A stretch of 64,000 nucleotides of DNA from Clostridiales bacterium (GCA_024684435.1 JAIKWV010000038.1:1-64000); one strand, 5' to 3'. Shown: positions 37,492 through 45,621, counted from the stretch's first letter. Program-made: numbers and translations. The notes: generated by a model from the letters alone, not told the origin.

Positions 37492-37932
37492 ATGAATGAC
37501 ACATATGCTTCTCTCAGACTAAAAAATCAGCTTTGTTTTCCGATTTACGCGGTATCCAATCTGATCACAAGAAATTATAAACCCTTACTTGATAAACTTG
37601 ACCTGACTTACACACAGTACATCGTGATGATGGTGCTTTGGGAGGAAAAACAGGTCAATGAGAAGTTCCTTTGCGAAGCCTTATATCTTAAAACAAATAC
37701 GTTGACCCCGCTGTTGAAAAAGCTGGAAGAAAAAGGGTACATCAAAAAGGACAAAGATAAAAGCGACGGGCGGAATCTTGTTATCACGCTGACGGAAGAA
37801 GGGGAAAAGCTTCAGGATAAGGCGTTGTGCGTTCCGGAATGCATAGCTCGGGAATTTCATCTGACTTTGGAAGAAGCGTCGGAACTGTATCGCATACTGT
37901 ATAAAATACTTGATGAAGAAAAAAACAGTTAA
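37492..37932 (+). CDS. ohrR: OhrR-type MarR family peroxide-sensing repressor
   Basis: The 146-aa winged-helix regulator starts MNDTYASLRLKNQLCFPIYA. Cys15 sits in the same LxNQLCF context as the reactive Cys of B. subtilis OhrR, which is oxidised by organic hydroperoxides. YTQYIVMMVLWE follows, then the recognition helix and wing (TNTLTPLLKKLEEKGYIKKD, then SDGRNLVITLT). Start 37492 has GAGGT 7 bp upstream. The next gene is a thiol peroxidase-type enzyme, which fits the role. No additional Cys is present for the two-Cys mechanism apart from C-terminal half residues, so it is probably a one-Cys sensor. Confidence 0.88.
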   Translation: MNDTYASLRLKNQLCFPIYAVSNLITRNYKPLLDKLDLTYTQYIVMMVLWEEKQVNEKFLCEALYLKTNTLTPLLKKLEEKGYIKKDKDKSDGRNLVITLTEEGEKLQDKALCVPECIAREFHLTLEEASELYRILYKILDEEKNS

Positions 37933-38005
37933 CGTCGCTGTCAGATTATTAACAAAGGCAAAGGACTTTGCCAAATCAATAATAAAAAAACAGGAGGAGA
38001 ACAAA

Positions 38006-38554
38006 ATGGCAACGGTATATGATTTCACTGTAAAAGACAGAAAAGGGAACGACATCAGCCTTTCGGATTATAAGGGAAAGGTGCTGTTGATCGTCAATAC
38101 GGCTACGGGCTGCGGATTCACCCCGCACTATGAACCGCTGGAGGAGATGTACAAAGATCTGAGAGATAAGGGCTTCGAGATCCTCGATTTCCCTTCCAAT
38201 CAGTTTGCCGGACAGGCACCCGGAAGCGACGATGAGATCCACGAATTCTGTACGCTGAAATTCGGAACGGAGTTTCCTCAGTTTGCCAAGATCGACGTAA
38301 ACGGTGAGAATGCCGATCCGCTTTTCGCGTATCTTGCCTCCGAAAAGCCGTTTGAAGGATTCGGAAAAGGATTAAAAAACGCCGCGCTGAACAAGTTTGC
38401 TAATATGAATAACAAGAAATTCGGCGATAAGACATATATCGGATGGAACTTTACGAAATTCCTTATCGACCGCGAAGGCAAAGTGATAGCGCGTTTTGAA
38501 CCGACTGAGGATATGAAAAACGTAAGAAACGCAGTTGAAAAGAAACTGGGATAA
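38006..38554 (+). CDS. Glutathione peroxidase family thiol peroxidase
   Basis: The 182-aa thioredoxin-fold enzyme has NTATGCGFTPHYE with the peroxidatic Cys at 36 (Cys, not selenocysteine), then FPSNQFAGQAPGS carrying the conserved Gln, and IGWNFTKFLIDREG with the conserved Trp-Asn. Bacterial members usually take electrons from thioredoxin. Start ATG 38006 has CAGGAGGAG upstream; longer frames overlap ohrR without a site. Likely controlled by the OhrR encoded 73 bp upstream. Confidence 0.92.
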   Translation: MATVYDFTVKDRKGNDISLSDYKGKVLLIVNTATGCGFTPHYEPLEEMYKDLRDKGFEILDFPSNQFAGQAPGSDDEIHEFCTLKFGTEFPQFAKIDVNGENADPLFAYLASEKPFEGFGKGLKNAALNKFANMNNKKFGDKTYIGWNFTKFLIDREGKVIARFEPTEDMKNVRNAVEKKLG

Positions 38555-38624
38555 ATAATTAAACGGAGTAAATACAAATGAACGATAAGACGTGACAAAT
38601 TCCGGTTTGCAGAGGTGACCTGAT

Positions 38625-38912
38625 TTGGAAAACGAAAAATCATATGTTTTTTCCGCGCCGATACACGTTGATCCGGAAAGCGGCGGAGCATACGTCGTTT
38701 TCCCTTACGATATCAGAAAAGAGTTTGGCAAGGGTCGCGTTAAGGTGCACGCGACGTTCGACGGTGTCCCGTATGACGGCAGCATCGTCAATATGGGAGT
38801 TAAAGACGAAAAAGGAGATATCTGCTATGTTATCGGCGTTCTGAAATCTATAAGGGAACAACTCGGAAAATCCGACGGCGACACCGTCGAAGTTCATATC
38901 TGTGAAAGATAA
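38625..38912 (+). CDS. DUF1905 family protein
   Basis: The 95-aa protein has the DUF1905 pattern: FSAPIHVDPESGGAYVVFPY, then VKVHATFDGVPYDGSIVNMG and LKSIREQLGKSDGDTVEV. It is a small beta-rich domain of unknown function. The start is TTG at 38625, with AGAGGTGA about 7 bp upstream. An abortive mini-frame (ATG at 38578 closed after five codons) precedes it. The 31 bp before the start resemble those before three other genes nearby. Confidence 0.82.
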   Translation: MENEKSYVFSAPIHVDPESGGAYVVFPYDIRKEFGKGRVKVHATFDGVPYDGSIVNMGVKDEKGDICYVIGVLKSIREQLGKSDGDTVEVHICER

Positions 38913-38990
38913 TTTCAAAGGATATGCAAATATTGCCGATAGACTTGAAATATTTCTTTAAATAATTGTATGATCTCAGGAGTGATGACT

Positions 38991-40121
38991 ATGGAAAAAC
39001 AAAATGATATCGCCGTTCTGGCGGCAAACAGAGAGAAAACGATCGTCAGGGTCAGCGCAACAGGCATTGTGACGAATCTCTTTCTTGTCGCGTTCAAAGC
39101 GTTTGTAGGGTTGGTATCAAATTCTATTGCCGTGATCCTTGACGCAGTCAACAATCTGTCGGACGCCCTTTCATCGGTAATAACTATAGTCGGCGCAAAG
39201 CTCGGCGCAAAACAGCCGGACAAAAAACATCCCCTCGGCTACGGCAGGATCGAATATCTCAGCTCGATGATCGTTGCCGCGCTGGTGCTTTACGCCGGCA
39301 TCACTTCACTTGTGGAATCGGTGAAGAAGATCATTCACCCTGAAACGGCTGATTACACCGCGGTTTCACTCATCATCATTTCCGTAGCGATAGTTGTAAA
39401 GCTGATACTCGGGATGTATGTGAAAAAGCAAGGCACAAAGGTCAACTCCGGCGCGCTGTCCGCCTCCGGTTCCGATGCGCTGTTTGACGCTATCCTTTCT
39501 TCTTCGGTGCTTGCGTCGGCGATCATTTTCCTCGTCTGGGGGATATCTCTTGAGGCATATGTCGGCGTTGTGATAGCAGGTTTTATTATCAAAGCGGGCA
39601 TTGAAATGATGATCGAAACGGTGAACGATATCATCGGCAAGCGAACTGACAGAGAAGAACTTAAACATATAAAACAGCTTATCTGCGCAGAGCCTGAGGT
39701 GCGGGGCGCGTATGACCTGATACTGTTTAACTACGGGCCGAACAAAAACTATGCCAGCGTTCATCTCGAATTGCCCGATACTATGACCGTGGACGAGGTG
39801 GATCACATCACAAGGCAAATTCAGGCAAAGGTTTATCTTGAAACGGGAGTTATCCTCACCGGCGTCGGCGTTTATTCATATAATACGTCCGATGACGAAA
39901 GCGCAAAAATCCGCAATGCAGTTCAAAAAACGGTTATGGAGCACGACTGGGCACTACAGATGCACGGTTTTTACGTTGATACGGAAACCAAAGCCATGCG
40001 GTTTGACGTTGTTATCAGTTTTGATATTGACAGAAACGAAGCGGTGCAAATGATAACAAGAGAAATAGAACAATTATACCCGGATTACACGTTGCAGATA
40101 GTCCCCGATATTGACGCCTGA
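38991..40121 (+). CDS. Cation diffusion facilitator transporter, manganese-type
   Basis: The 376-aa protein has the CDF core of six transmembrane helices (about 15-215) and a cytoplasmic C-terminal domain. KHPLGYGRIEYLSS is the family signature. In TM2 the metal site reads N-x3-D (NNLSD) and in TM5 D-x3-D (DALFD), which is the pattern of Mn2+ (and Fe2+) CDFs rather than the HD-HD of zinc exporters. It thus probably exports Mn2+ (inference). Start ATG 38991 has CAGGAGTG upstream, better than the ATG at 38970. Confidence 0.9.
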   Translation: MEKQNDIAVLAANREKTIVRVSATGIVTNLFLVAFKAFVGLVSNSIAVILDAVNNLSDALSSVITIVGAKLGAKQPDKKHPLGYGRIEYLSSMIVAALVLYAGITSLVESVKKIIHPETADYTAVSLIIISVAIVVKLILGMYVKKQGTKVNSGALSASGSDALFDAILSSSVLASAIIFLVWGISLEAYVGVVIAGFIIKAGIEMMIETVNDIIGKRTDREELKHIKQLICAEPEVRGAYDLILFNYGPNKNYASVHLELPDTMTVDEVDHITRQIQAKVYLETGVILTGVGVYSYNTSDDESAKIRNAVQKTVMEHDWALQMHGFYVDTETKAMRFDVVISFDIDRNEAVQMITREIEQLYPDYTLQIVPDIDA

Positions 40122-40155
40122 AACGATGTCGATAAATCCCGATTTGGAGGAGACA

Positions 40156-41079
40156 ATGAAAAAGATTTTATGTTTCGGCTCATTGAATATGGATTACACT
40201 TACCGCGTTCCGCATTTCGTTTGCGCGGGCGAGACGCTTGCGGCAAGCAAGGTGCAAACGTTTTGCGGCGGCAAGGGACTGAACCAATCCATCGCTCTTG
40301 CGAAGGCAGGCGGGAACGTGTACCATGCGGGAAGTATCGGAAGCGACGGCGCGGTTCTGCTGGAAGCTTTAAAACAGGCGAATATCAATACGGAGCTTGT
40401 GACTGTTTTAAATGAGGAAAAAACCGGTCATGCGATCATCCAGAACACACCTGACGGAGAAAACTGCATTTTGCTTTTCAGCGGTGCCAATAAACAAATC
40501 ACAACGGAACAGATAGATCTTGCCCTCGAACGCTTTGAAAGCGGAGATCTGCTCGTGCTGCAAAATGAGATCAACCGGATCCCGTATTTGATTCAAAAAG
40601 CAAAGGCAAAAGGAATGACCGTTGCATTCACGCCCGCGCCGGTGAATGAAGAGGTATCCGGCTATCCGCTGGAAGAAACGGATTATATCCTTCTGAATGA
40701 AACGGAGGCAAGAGCACTCACCGCAACCGAGCAAACCGATAAACTGACTGCAAACGACCTTGCCGACAAACTGAGAGAAGCGTATCCCTCTGTGCATTTC
40801 GTGTTGACGTTAGGTTCCGCAGGCGCTTTCTACATCCATAAGCAGACGCTTGTTTTTCAGTCTGCTTTTTCAGTAAAATCTGTTGACACGACCGCAGCAG
40901 GCGATACTTTTGCGGGGTATTTTCTGCAAAGTGTCACTTCCGGGCAAGCTCCGAAAGAAGCGCTGAAGATCGCCGCAAAAGCAGCAGCTATCTGCGTTAC
41001 AAGGCGCGGCGCGTCCGGTTCGATACCGGATCGTGAAGAAGTGGCAAGCGCAGATATATTATGCGGAGGTACTGTTTAA
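40156..41079 (+). CDS. PfkB family carbohydrate kinase (ribokinase-like)
   Basis: The 307-aa sugar kinase has the N-terminal PfkB signature FCGGKGLNQSIALAKAGG and the C-terminal DTTAAGDTFAGYFLQ holding the catalytic Asp. VLTLGSAGAFY precedes it. It most resembles ribokinase, but no ribose transporter or pyranase is nearby, so substrate is left open. Start 40156 follows GGAGGAGA. Its stop overlaps the start of the nitroreductase gene (TAATG). Confidence 0.88.
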   Translation: MKKILCFGSLNMDYTYRVPHFVCAGETLAASKVQTFCGGKGLNQSIALAKAGGNVYHAGSIGSDGAVLLEALKQANINTELVTVLNEEKTGHAIIQNTPDGENCILLFSGANKQITTEQIDLALERFESGDLLVLQNEINRIPYLIQKAKAKGMTVAFTPAPVNEEVSGYPLEETDYILLNETEARALTATEQTDKLTANDLADKLREAYPSVHFVLTLGSAGAFYIHKQTLVFQSAFSVKSVDTTAAGDTFAGYFLQSVTSGQAPKEALKIAAKAAAICVTRRGASGSIPDREEVASADILCGGTV

Positions 41080-41855
41080 TGAACGATAAGTTTTATGAAA
41101 TGATCTTTAAAAGGAAATCGTTTCATATATTCAGAGATCTCGGAGACGAAACGATAAGCAATGATGAGATCAATGAAATAATGAATGCCTATGAAGAATT
41201 CAATTCATTGAATCCCGAAATTAAAACGGCAATTCGGATCGTGCCTTCTGGAAAAACATCCTGCAAGCGGGGCGAAGAATATTGTATTCTTATGTTCAGT
41301 GAAAAGAAAGACGGATATTTGCAAAACATCGGTTATTTAGGCGAACAACTGGATTTATTTCTTGTTTTTAGGAACATTGGAACACTCTGGTTTGGTATTG
41401 GTAAAACAGATGAAAAACCGTTTGACGGTATGGAGTTCGTTATTATGATCGCCATACGCAAAATAAGTGATGAGAAAAAATACCGCAAAGATATGTTCAA
41501 AAGCAAAAGAAAGCCCATAAACGAGATTTGGGAAGGAGAGCAGATCCCCGGAGTTACGGATATTGTCAGGTTTGCTCCCAGCGCCTGCAATTCACAGCCT
41601 TGGTTTGTAAAGAATATTGACGGCAAATTATATGTTTACAGATATAAAAAGGAAGGCAAACGTGGGATCATGCCCGCCGACAAGGTCTCCTTTTATAACC
41701 GGATTGATATAGGTATCTTTCTTTGCTTTCTTGAAATATGTTTTGAACATAACAATATAGGATATGAGAAAAAGCTTTATTCTGACGACGGCATATATAA
41801 CGCATTAACGCTGAATGCGGAATATGACCTGCGGTCAACTGTTTTGCTCCATTGA
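41079..41855 (+). CDS. Nitroreductase family protein
   Basis: The 258-aa protein has the FMN-nitroreductase pattern in two parts: FKRKSFHIFRD at the start (binding-site R-S/R motif), and FAPSACNSQPWFVKN at about 165, the usual SAxNxQPW stretch, with a C-terminal GIFLCFLEICFEHNN helix. The order resembles the TM nitroreductase subfamily often found in clostridia. Start ATG 41079 overlaps the kinase stop and has GGAGG 9 bp upstream. The substrate is unknown. Confidence 0.82.
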   Translation: MNDKFYEMIFKRKSFHIFRDLGDETISNDEINEIMNAYEEFNSLNPEIKTAIRIVPSGKTSCKRGEEYCILMFSEKKDGYLQNIGYLGEQLDLFLVFRNIGTLWFGIGKTDEKPFDGMEFVIMIAIRKISDEKKYRKDMFKSKRKPINEIWEGEQIPGVTDIVRFAPSACNSQPWFVKNIDGKLYVYRYKKEGKRGIMPADKVSFYNRIDIGIFLCFLEICFEHNNIGYEKKLYSDDGIYNALTLNAEYDLRSTVLLH

Positions 41856-41891
41856 AGCTGAACTCGCACTACTAAACAGGAGGAAATTATT

Positions 41892-43001
41892 ATGGATATC
41901 ATCGTAGCTGTCATGCCCAAATTTGCAACGTTTCTGACATCGGTTCTGATTTTTATAAATTCGGTCACCGGATCTTTTACGCCCCAAATCAACACCATGA
42001 AAAATATTACAAAGATTTGTGACGGCTATTACGTCATGGACTGTGATTACGACTACGATGCTTTGGAGATCCTGGAAAAGGGTGTTGACAACACTGTTGA
42101 CCTTCTTTACAGCGGCTTAAAGACCGTCTTCACTAAGAGAAGGGGCTTCGGCTGCACAACATTCAATTCCGTCACCAAAAGCGGAGACTATCTGCTTTCC
42201 AGAAACTTTGACTATATGGACTCCCCGGCGCTTCTTGTCAGGACAACTCCGAAAAACGGTTATGCAAGTCTTTCGACTGTCAGCCTTTATTTTTTGGGAT
42301 ATGAGCTTGACCCAGAGGGCGATTTTGCCGCAGATAATTCCGGCAGCAACATCGCGACCCTCCTCGCTCCTTTTCTCGCTCTTGACGGAATAAACGAAAA
42401 GGGCTTTGCCATCGGCGTTCTTGAGCTTGAAACCAAGCCCACATTTCAGGTCTCCCTGAAACCAAACCTTACTACAACGTCAATGATACGCGCCTGCCTC
42501 GACAATGCTGCAACAGTGGATGAAGCTGTTAAGATATTCAGATCCCACGATATGAGAGATCTGCTCTTTGATGAATGCAAGTATCATTTTCAGCTCAGCG
42601 ACGCGAACGGGGAAAGCGCCATAATAGAATATTACAAAAACAAGATGCACGTTATTTATCCCGAAAAGAACAAGAATAACAGGGTAAACTATCAGGCGGC
42701 AACAAATTTCCACCTTATTGAGTGTGCGGATGACCCGGACGGAATGGGGCAGGACAGATACTTAACGGTTATGTCAAAGCTTAAAAAGACACGAGGTATA
42801 TTGAGCGAAAAACAGGCAATGAACCTCCTTAAGAAGGTCTCAATGAAAGACGCCGACCTTCATGGATACATCTGCTCCACTCTTTGGAGCAACGTTTTCA
42901 ACATGAGCAAAAAGACTGTATCTGTTTGCTGCTTTAACAACTATAACCGTAAATTCACTTTTTCGGTTTCAAAACCCCTGCTGGATCAGGTCAACAAGTA
43001 A
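41892..43001 (+). CDS. Ntn hydrolase of the choloylglycine hydrolase type, secreted or membrane-anchored
   Basis: The 369-aa protein has a hydrophobic N-terminus (about 5-30), then a presequence to about 87 and the nucleophile-type segment GFGCTTFN with Cys88. SRNFDYMDS matches the second conserved block (RNxDY) and DGINEKGFAIGVLEL the third (DGxNExG). QAATNFHLI and the C-terminal LWSNVFN fit linear-amide C-N hydrolases. Activation would need removal of about 87 residues, unlike bile salt hydrolases where Cys2 is exposed by Met removal. The substrate could be an acyl amide or bile acid; not decidable here. AGGAGGA precedes the ATG. Confidence 0.8.
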   Translation: MDIIVAVMPKFATFLTSVLIFINSVTGSFTPQINTMKNITKICDGYYVMDCDYDYDALEILEKGVDNTVDLLYSGLKTVFTKRRGFGCTTFNSVTKSGDYLLSRNFDYMDSPALLVRTTPKNGYASLSTVSLYFLGYELDPEGDFAADNSGSNIATLLAPFLALDGINEKGFAIGVLELETKPTFQVSLKPNLTTTSMIRACLDNAATVDEAVKIFRSHDMRDLLFDECKYHFQLSDANGESAIIEYYKNKMHVIYPEKNKNNRVNYQAATNFHLIECADDPDGMGQDRYLTVMSKLKKTRGILSEKQAMNLLKKVSMKDADLHGYICSTLWSNVFNMSKKTVSVCCFNNYNRKFTFSVSKPLLDQVNK

Positions 43002-43121
43002 CGGTACCTTCAAAAACGAGCTTGTTTCACACAGAAAATCACCGGTCTTTCATAATTGAATGGTGGTGTGATATTTGATATAACAAATAATACAAATCGG
43101 TATTTGAAGGAGCTGATCATA

Positions 43122-43435
43122 GTGAATGAATTTAATGAATATGTTCGTGAGGTTTTTCCGCAGCCGGTGATATTGCCATAAAATCCATGATGGGCGGATA
43201 TCTTGTATATCTAAATGGTAAGCTGATAGGTGACATTTGCGATAATGAACTGTATTTGAAGAGAACGCCGACATCGGACAGACTGCTTGCAGACTCCGAA
43301 CTGCGTTATCCGTATGAAGGATCAAAGACACTGATGCATATATTTGATAGGTTTGAAGATACGGCGCTTGTTCTGGAACTTCTGGATGGTATGTATACTG
43401 AGCTTCCGGAAAAGAAATCCGCAAAAGCAAGATGA
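43122..43435 (+). pseudogene. TfoX N-terminal-domain protein, frameshifted
   Basis: A GTG at 43122 opens a frame (VNEFNEYVREVF) that ends at TAA 43179. The domain continues in the +1-shifted frame as AAGDIAIKSMMGGYLVYLNG and onwards to TGA at 43433. Adding one T to the T5 run at 43153-43157 would join the two into a single TfoX-N protein of about 104 aa (EVF-S-AAGDIAIKSMMGGY). So this is either a real single-base deletion, a phase-variable homopolymer, or a sequencing error. TfoX-N domains occur in competence regulators and in small stand-alone proteins of unknown role. Confidence 0.75.
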
Positions 43436-43469
43436 GAAAGACAAATCCCGGTCCGCGGAGGTAACAGTA

Positions 43470-44210
43470 ATGGATACATTGCAAAAAAGGGGATTAAATT
43501 CAAACCAAATAAAAATGATCGCCATTCTTGCGATGACGATCGATCATGTGACCTGGCTGTTGTTTCCGGGGTGTCAAAAAATATGGTGGGTAATGCTGCT
43601 GCATATGATAGGCAGGCTGACGGCGCCTATCATGTGGTTCTTTATAGCGGAGGGTTTCCATTATACCCGAAACGTTAAAAAGTATATTGCCAGGCTGTTT
43701 ATCTTTGCCGTAATATCCCATTTCGCGTACAACTTTGCCGGAGGGATACCGTTTATCCCAAACGGATTTTTTAACATGACAAGCGTGATGTGGTCCCTTG
43801 CCTGGTCGGTTGTTTTAATGGTCATTTTTACGACGGAGCGTTTGCCGCAATGGGAAAAGATCCTGATGATAATATTGATCTGTTTTATCACGTTTCCTTC
43901 GGACTGGTCAACGGTCGCGGCAATGTGCCCGGTGTTTCTGTACCTGAATCGCGGAAACTTTAAAAAGCAAGCTGTTACGATGCTTATCTGGACCGCTGTT
44001 TATGCAGCCGTGTATTTTATTTTCCTTGATAAAGCGTACGGTCTCCTTCAGATGTGTACGCTGTTGTCCTTGCCGATCTTGAAACAGTATAACGGCGAAA
44101 GAGGGAACTGGAAGGGCATGAAGTGGTTTTTCTATATCTACTACCCGGCGCATTTGTTTGTTATAGGAATAATAAGAGTACTGATAGGCAGCGGGAGCAT
44201 TTTCCCGTAA
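43470..44210 (+). CDS. TraX family membrane protein
   Basis: The 246-aa protein has about eight transmembrane helices. The TraX signature is at the N-terminus: LNSNQIKMIAILAMTIDHVT and LLHMIGRLTAPIMWFFIAEGFHYTRNVKKY. TraX acetylates F-pilin in E. coli, but chromosomal members in Firmicutes are stand-alone and probably acylate envelope components (inference). The start ATG 43470 lies behind GCGGAGGT; a longer reading upstream overlaps the TfoX frame and is not supported. Confidence 0.88.
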   Translation: MDTLQKRGLNSNQIKMIAILAMTIDHVTWLLFPGCQKIWWVMLLHMIGRLTAPIMWFFIAEGFHYTRNVKKYIARLFIFAVISHFAYNFAGGIPFIPNGFFNMTSVMWSLAWSVVLMVIFTTERLPQWEKILMIILICFITFPSDWSTVAAMCPVFLYLNRGNFKKQAVTMLIWTAVYAAVYFIFLDKAYGLLQMCTLLSLPILKQYNGERGNWKGMKWFFYIYYPAHLFVIGIIRVLIGSGSIFP

Positions 44211-44252
44211 GTGACCGGCGGCAGATAAATCGGACTTTGTGGAGGTGGGAAT

Positions 44253-44585
44253 GTGAAAAGGATCATAACAATACTGCTGTGTGTAATGATGATATTATCG
44301 TCATCGGCGTGCGGAAAGAAGAACTCCGTCAAAAATACTGTGAACGGCAATATGAAAACATATTACGAAATAAATGACGGGTCTTGGATGTGTGATGATT
44401 ATATATACAAATACCGCCTTGAAATCAGCGGAAGGATGCCGAGCGCGGCGGTTGACTCAACATTTGTTTATTTAAGCAACATTGAGGAGATATCCTTTGA
44501 ACGGGCGTATATGGCTGCCGGAGTAAGCAGCAATACGGAGGACTATTTTCAGCCGGAAGAGGCCGTTCTGGTTGAAATGAAATAA
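44253..44585 (+). CDS. Small putative lipoprotein
   Basis: The 110-aa protein has a lipoprotein signal (MKRIITILLCVMMILSSSAC, Cys20) and a mature part of 90 residues with no known motif. It starts with GTG at 44253; GGAGGTG is at 44241, and the ATG at 44251 is closed by TGA. A terminator follows 33 bp downstream. Confidence 0.72.
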   Translation: MKRIITILLCVMMILSSSACGKKNSVKNTVNGNMKTYYEINDGSWMCDDYIYKYRLEISGRMPSAAVDSTFVYLSNIEEISFERAYMAAGVSSNTEDYFQPEEAVLVEMK

Positions 44586-44617
44586 CAGACAGATCGGTAT
44601 GTTAGATAAGATAATAT

Positions 44618-44667
44618 GGCTCCCAAGGTTCACTGTATTTTACAGCAGAGCTTCGGGAGCCTTTTTA
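44618..44667 (+). terminator. Terminator after the small lipoprotein
   Basis: GGCTCCC (44618-44624) pairs with GGGAGCC (44655-44661) over a 30-nt loop that contains a further CTGTA/TACAG pair, then TTTTT. Confidence 0.82.
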
Positions 44668-44714
44668 TTATACAAACCGCAGGATTATATCATAACGGTC
44701 GATTGCCGTAATTG

Positions 44715-45068
44715 TTACAGCAGCTTTTCGATCCATTCGTTTTCTTTGAATCCTGTCAGCACAAAACCGTCGCCGACTAAAAGCGGGCGCTTGACCAGCA
44801 TTCCGTCCGTTGCAAGAAGGGCAAACTGCTCGTCTTCACTCATGTCGGGCAGCTTCTTTGACAGTTCCAATTCCCGGTACTGAATGCCGCTGGTATTAAA
44901 GAACCTTTTTAACGGCAGCCCGCTCAAAGCGTAGTACTTACGAAGGGTATCCTCGTCCGGATGGTCGGTCTTGATATCAATGACGCTGTATTCAATGCCT
45001 TTATCATCCAGCCATTTCAGCGCCTTTTTGCAGGTAGTACACCTGCTGTAACAGTAAACTTTTAACAT
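44715..45068 (-). CDS. ArsC/Spx family thioredoxin-fold protein
   Basis: The 117-aa protein has the redox pair CTTC at residues 10-13 (YCYSRCTTCKKALKWLDDKG). IDIKTDHP, LPLKRFFNTSG and LVKRPLLVGDGFVLTGFKE follow, the standard ArsC-family order. The arsenate reductase Arg triad is not clear, and no ars genes are near, so it is more like the YusI/YffB/Spx-type branch that lacks arsenate reductase activity. The start ATG is behind AGGAGG. It is convergent with the lipoprotein gene. Confidence 0.88.
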   Translation of the reverse strand: MLKVYCYSRCTTCKKALKWLDDKGIEYSVIDIKTDHPDEDTLRKYYALSGLPLKRFFNTSGIQYRELELSKKLPDMSEDEQFALLATDGMLVKRPLLVGDGFVLTGFKENEWIEKLL

Positions 45069-45243
45069 GGGATAATCCTCCTTGTGACAGTATTACTTTT
45101 TACAAATAATCACCATTGACATGTTACCACATTTTCTGATCCTCTTCAAGGAGTAAATAAGATTGATGCAGTTGGACTTTTGAAATACAACTGAATTCAC
45201 CTTGCAAAAAATTCCGTTTCCTGTTTGGTATATAAAAACTCCC

Positions 45244-45271
45244 TTGGTGCAAAATAGTAAGGAACTATAAT
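45244..45271 (+). promoter_or_regulatory. Promoter of the AbrB-like gene
   Basis: TTGGTG (45244-45249) and TATAAT (45266-45271) are 16 bp apart, 24 bp before the start codon. AbrB-type genes often repress themselves at such sites. Confidence 0.6.
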
Positions 45272-45294
45272 TTTTACAAGGAGTTTTAATTGAT

Positions 45295-45468
45295 ATGAAA
45301 GCAACCGGAATTGTCAGGAGAATCGACGACCTGGGGCGAGTGGTGATCCCCAAAGAGATCCGTCGCACAATGCGTATCAGAGAGGGTGACCCCTCCTTTA
45401 CAACGTTGGAAACCGCGGAGCAGTTTTTGTCAGCTATGCTGAAACTCGGCAAGCGCCTTGGCGTATAG
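45295..45468 (+). CDS. Truncated AbrB/SpoVT-type DNA-binding protein
   Basis: This 57-codon gene begins MKATGIVRRIDDLGRVVIPK, the classic swapped-hairpin AbrB domain, and runs through EIRRTMRIREGDP (residue 33). There the family consensus (usually LEIF plus another 15-150 residues) is lost and replaced with SFTTLETAEQFLSAMLKLGK and a short end. AAGGAG lies at 45278-45283. The likely story is a deletion that joined the DNA-binding start to the tail of another gene; a functional mini-protein is possible because the dimer hairpin is mostly intact. Confidence 0.72.
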   Translation: MKATGIVRRIDDLGRVVIPKEIRRTMRIREGDPSFTTLETAEQFLSAMLKLGKRLGV

Positions 45469-45586
45469 CTTTGTTCAGTTTTTCCAGCCCCCAAAATAGA
45501 CTACATAAATTTCAAAAAGGTCAAAATCATCCGCAAATTTTTCATCACAAAAAAAGCACATTTAAAAAGTATCAAAAGGTAAAAGA

Positions 45587-45621
45587 GGGAGCAGTAATCA
45601 AACAGATACTGCTTCCTTTTT
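45587..45621 (+). terminator. Terminator after the AbrB-like gene
   Basis: GGGAGCAGTA (45587-45596) pairs with TACTGCTTCC (45607-45616), then TTTTT. The rest of the 45469-45794 gap holds a probable promoter near 45731-45760 (TTTACTGG...TATACT) for the next gene. Confidence 0.85.

Noticed and set aside
43470..44210. TraX gene as a sign of a conjugative element
   Set aside because: No relaxase, type IV secretion or integrase gene is nearby; TraX-family proteins are common as stand-alone chromosomal genes in Firmicutes.
44715..45068. Arsenate reductase of an arsenic resistance operon
   Set aside because: No ars genes nearby and the catalytic arginines are not evident; called only as ArsC/Spx family.
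45093..45494. 133-codon minus-strand reading frame
   Set aside because: Antisense to the AbrB-like gene and its promoter; no plausible start or domain.
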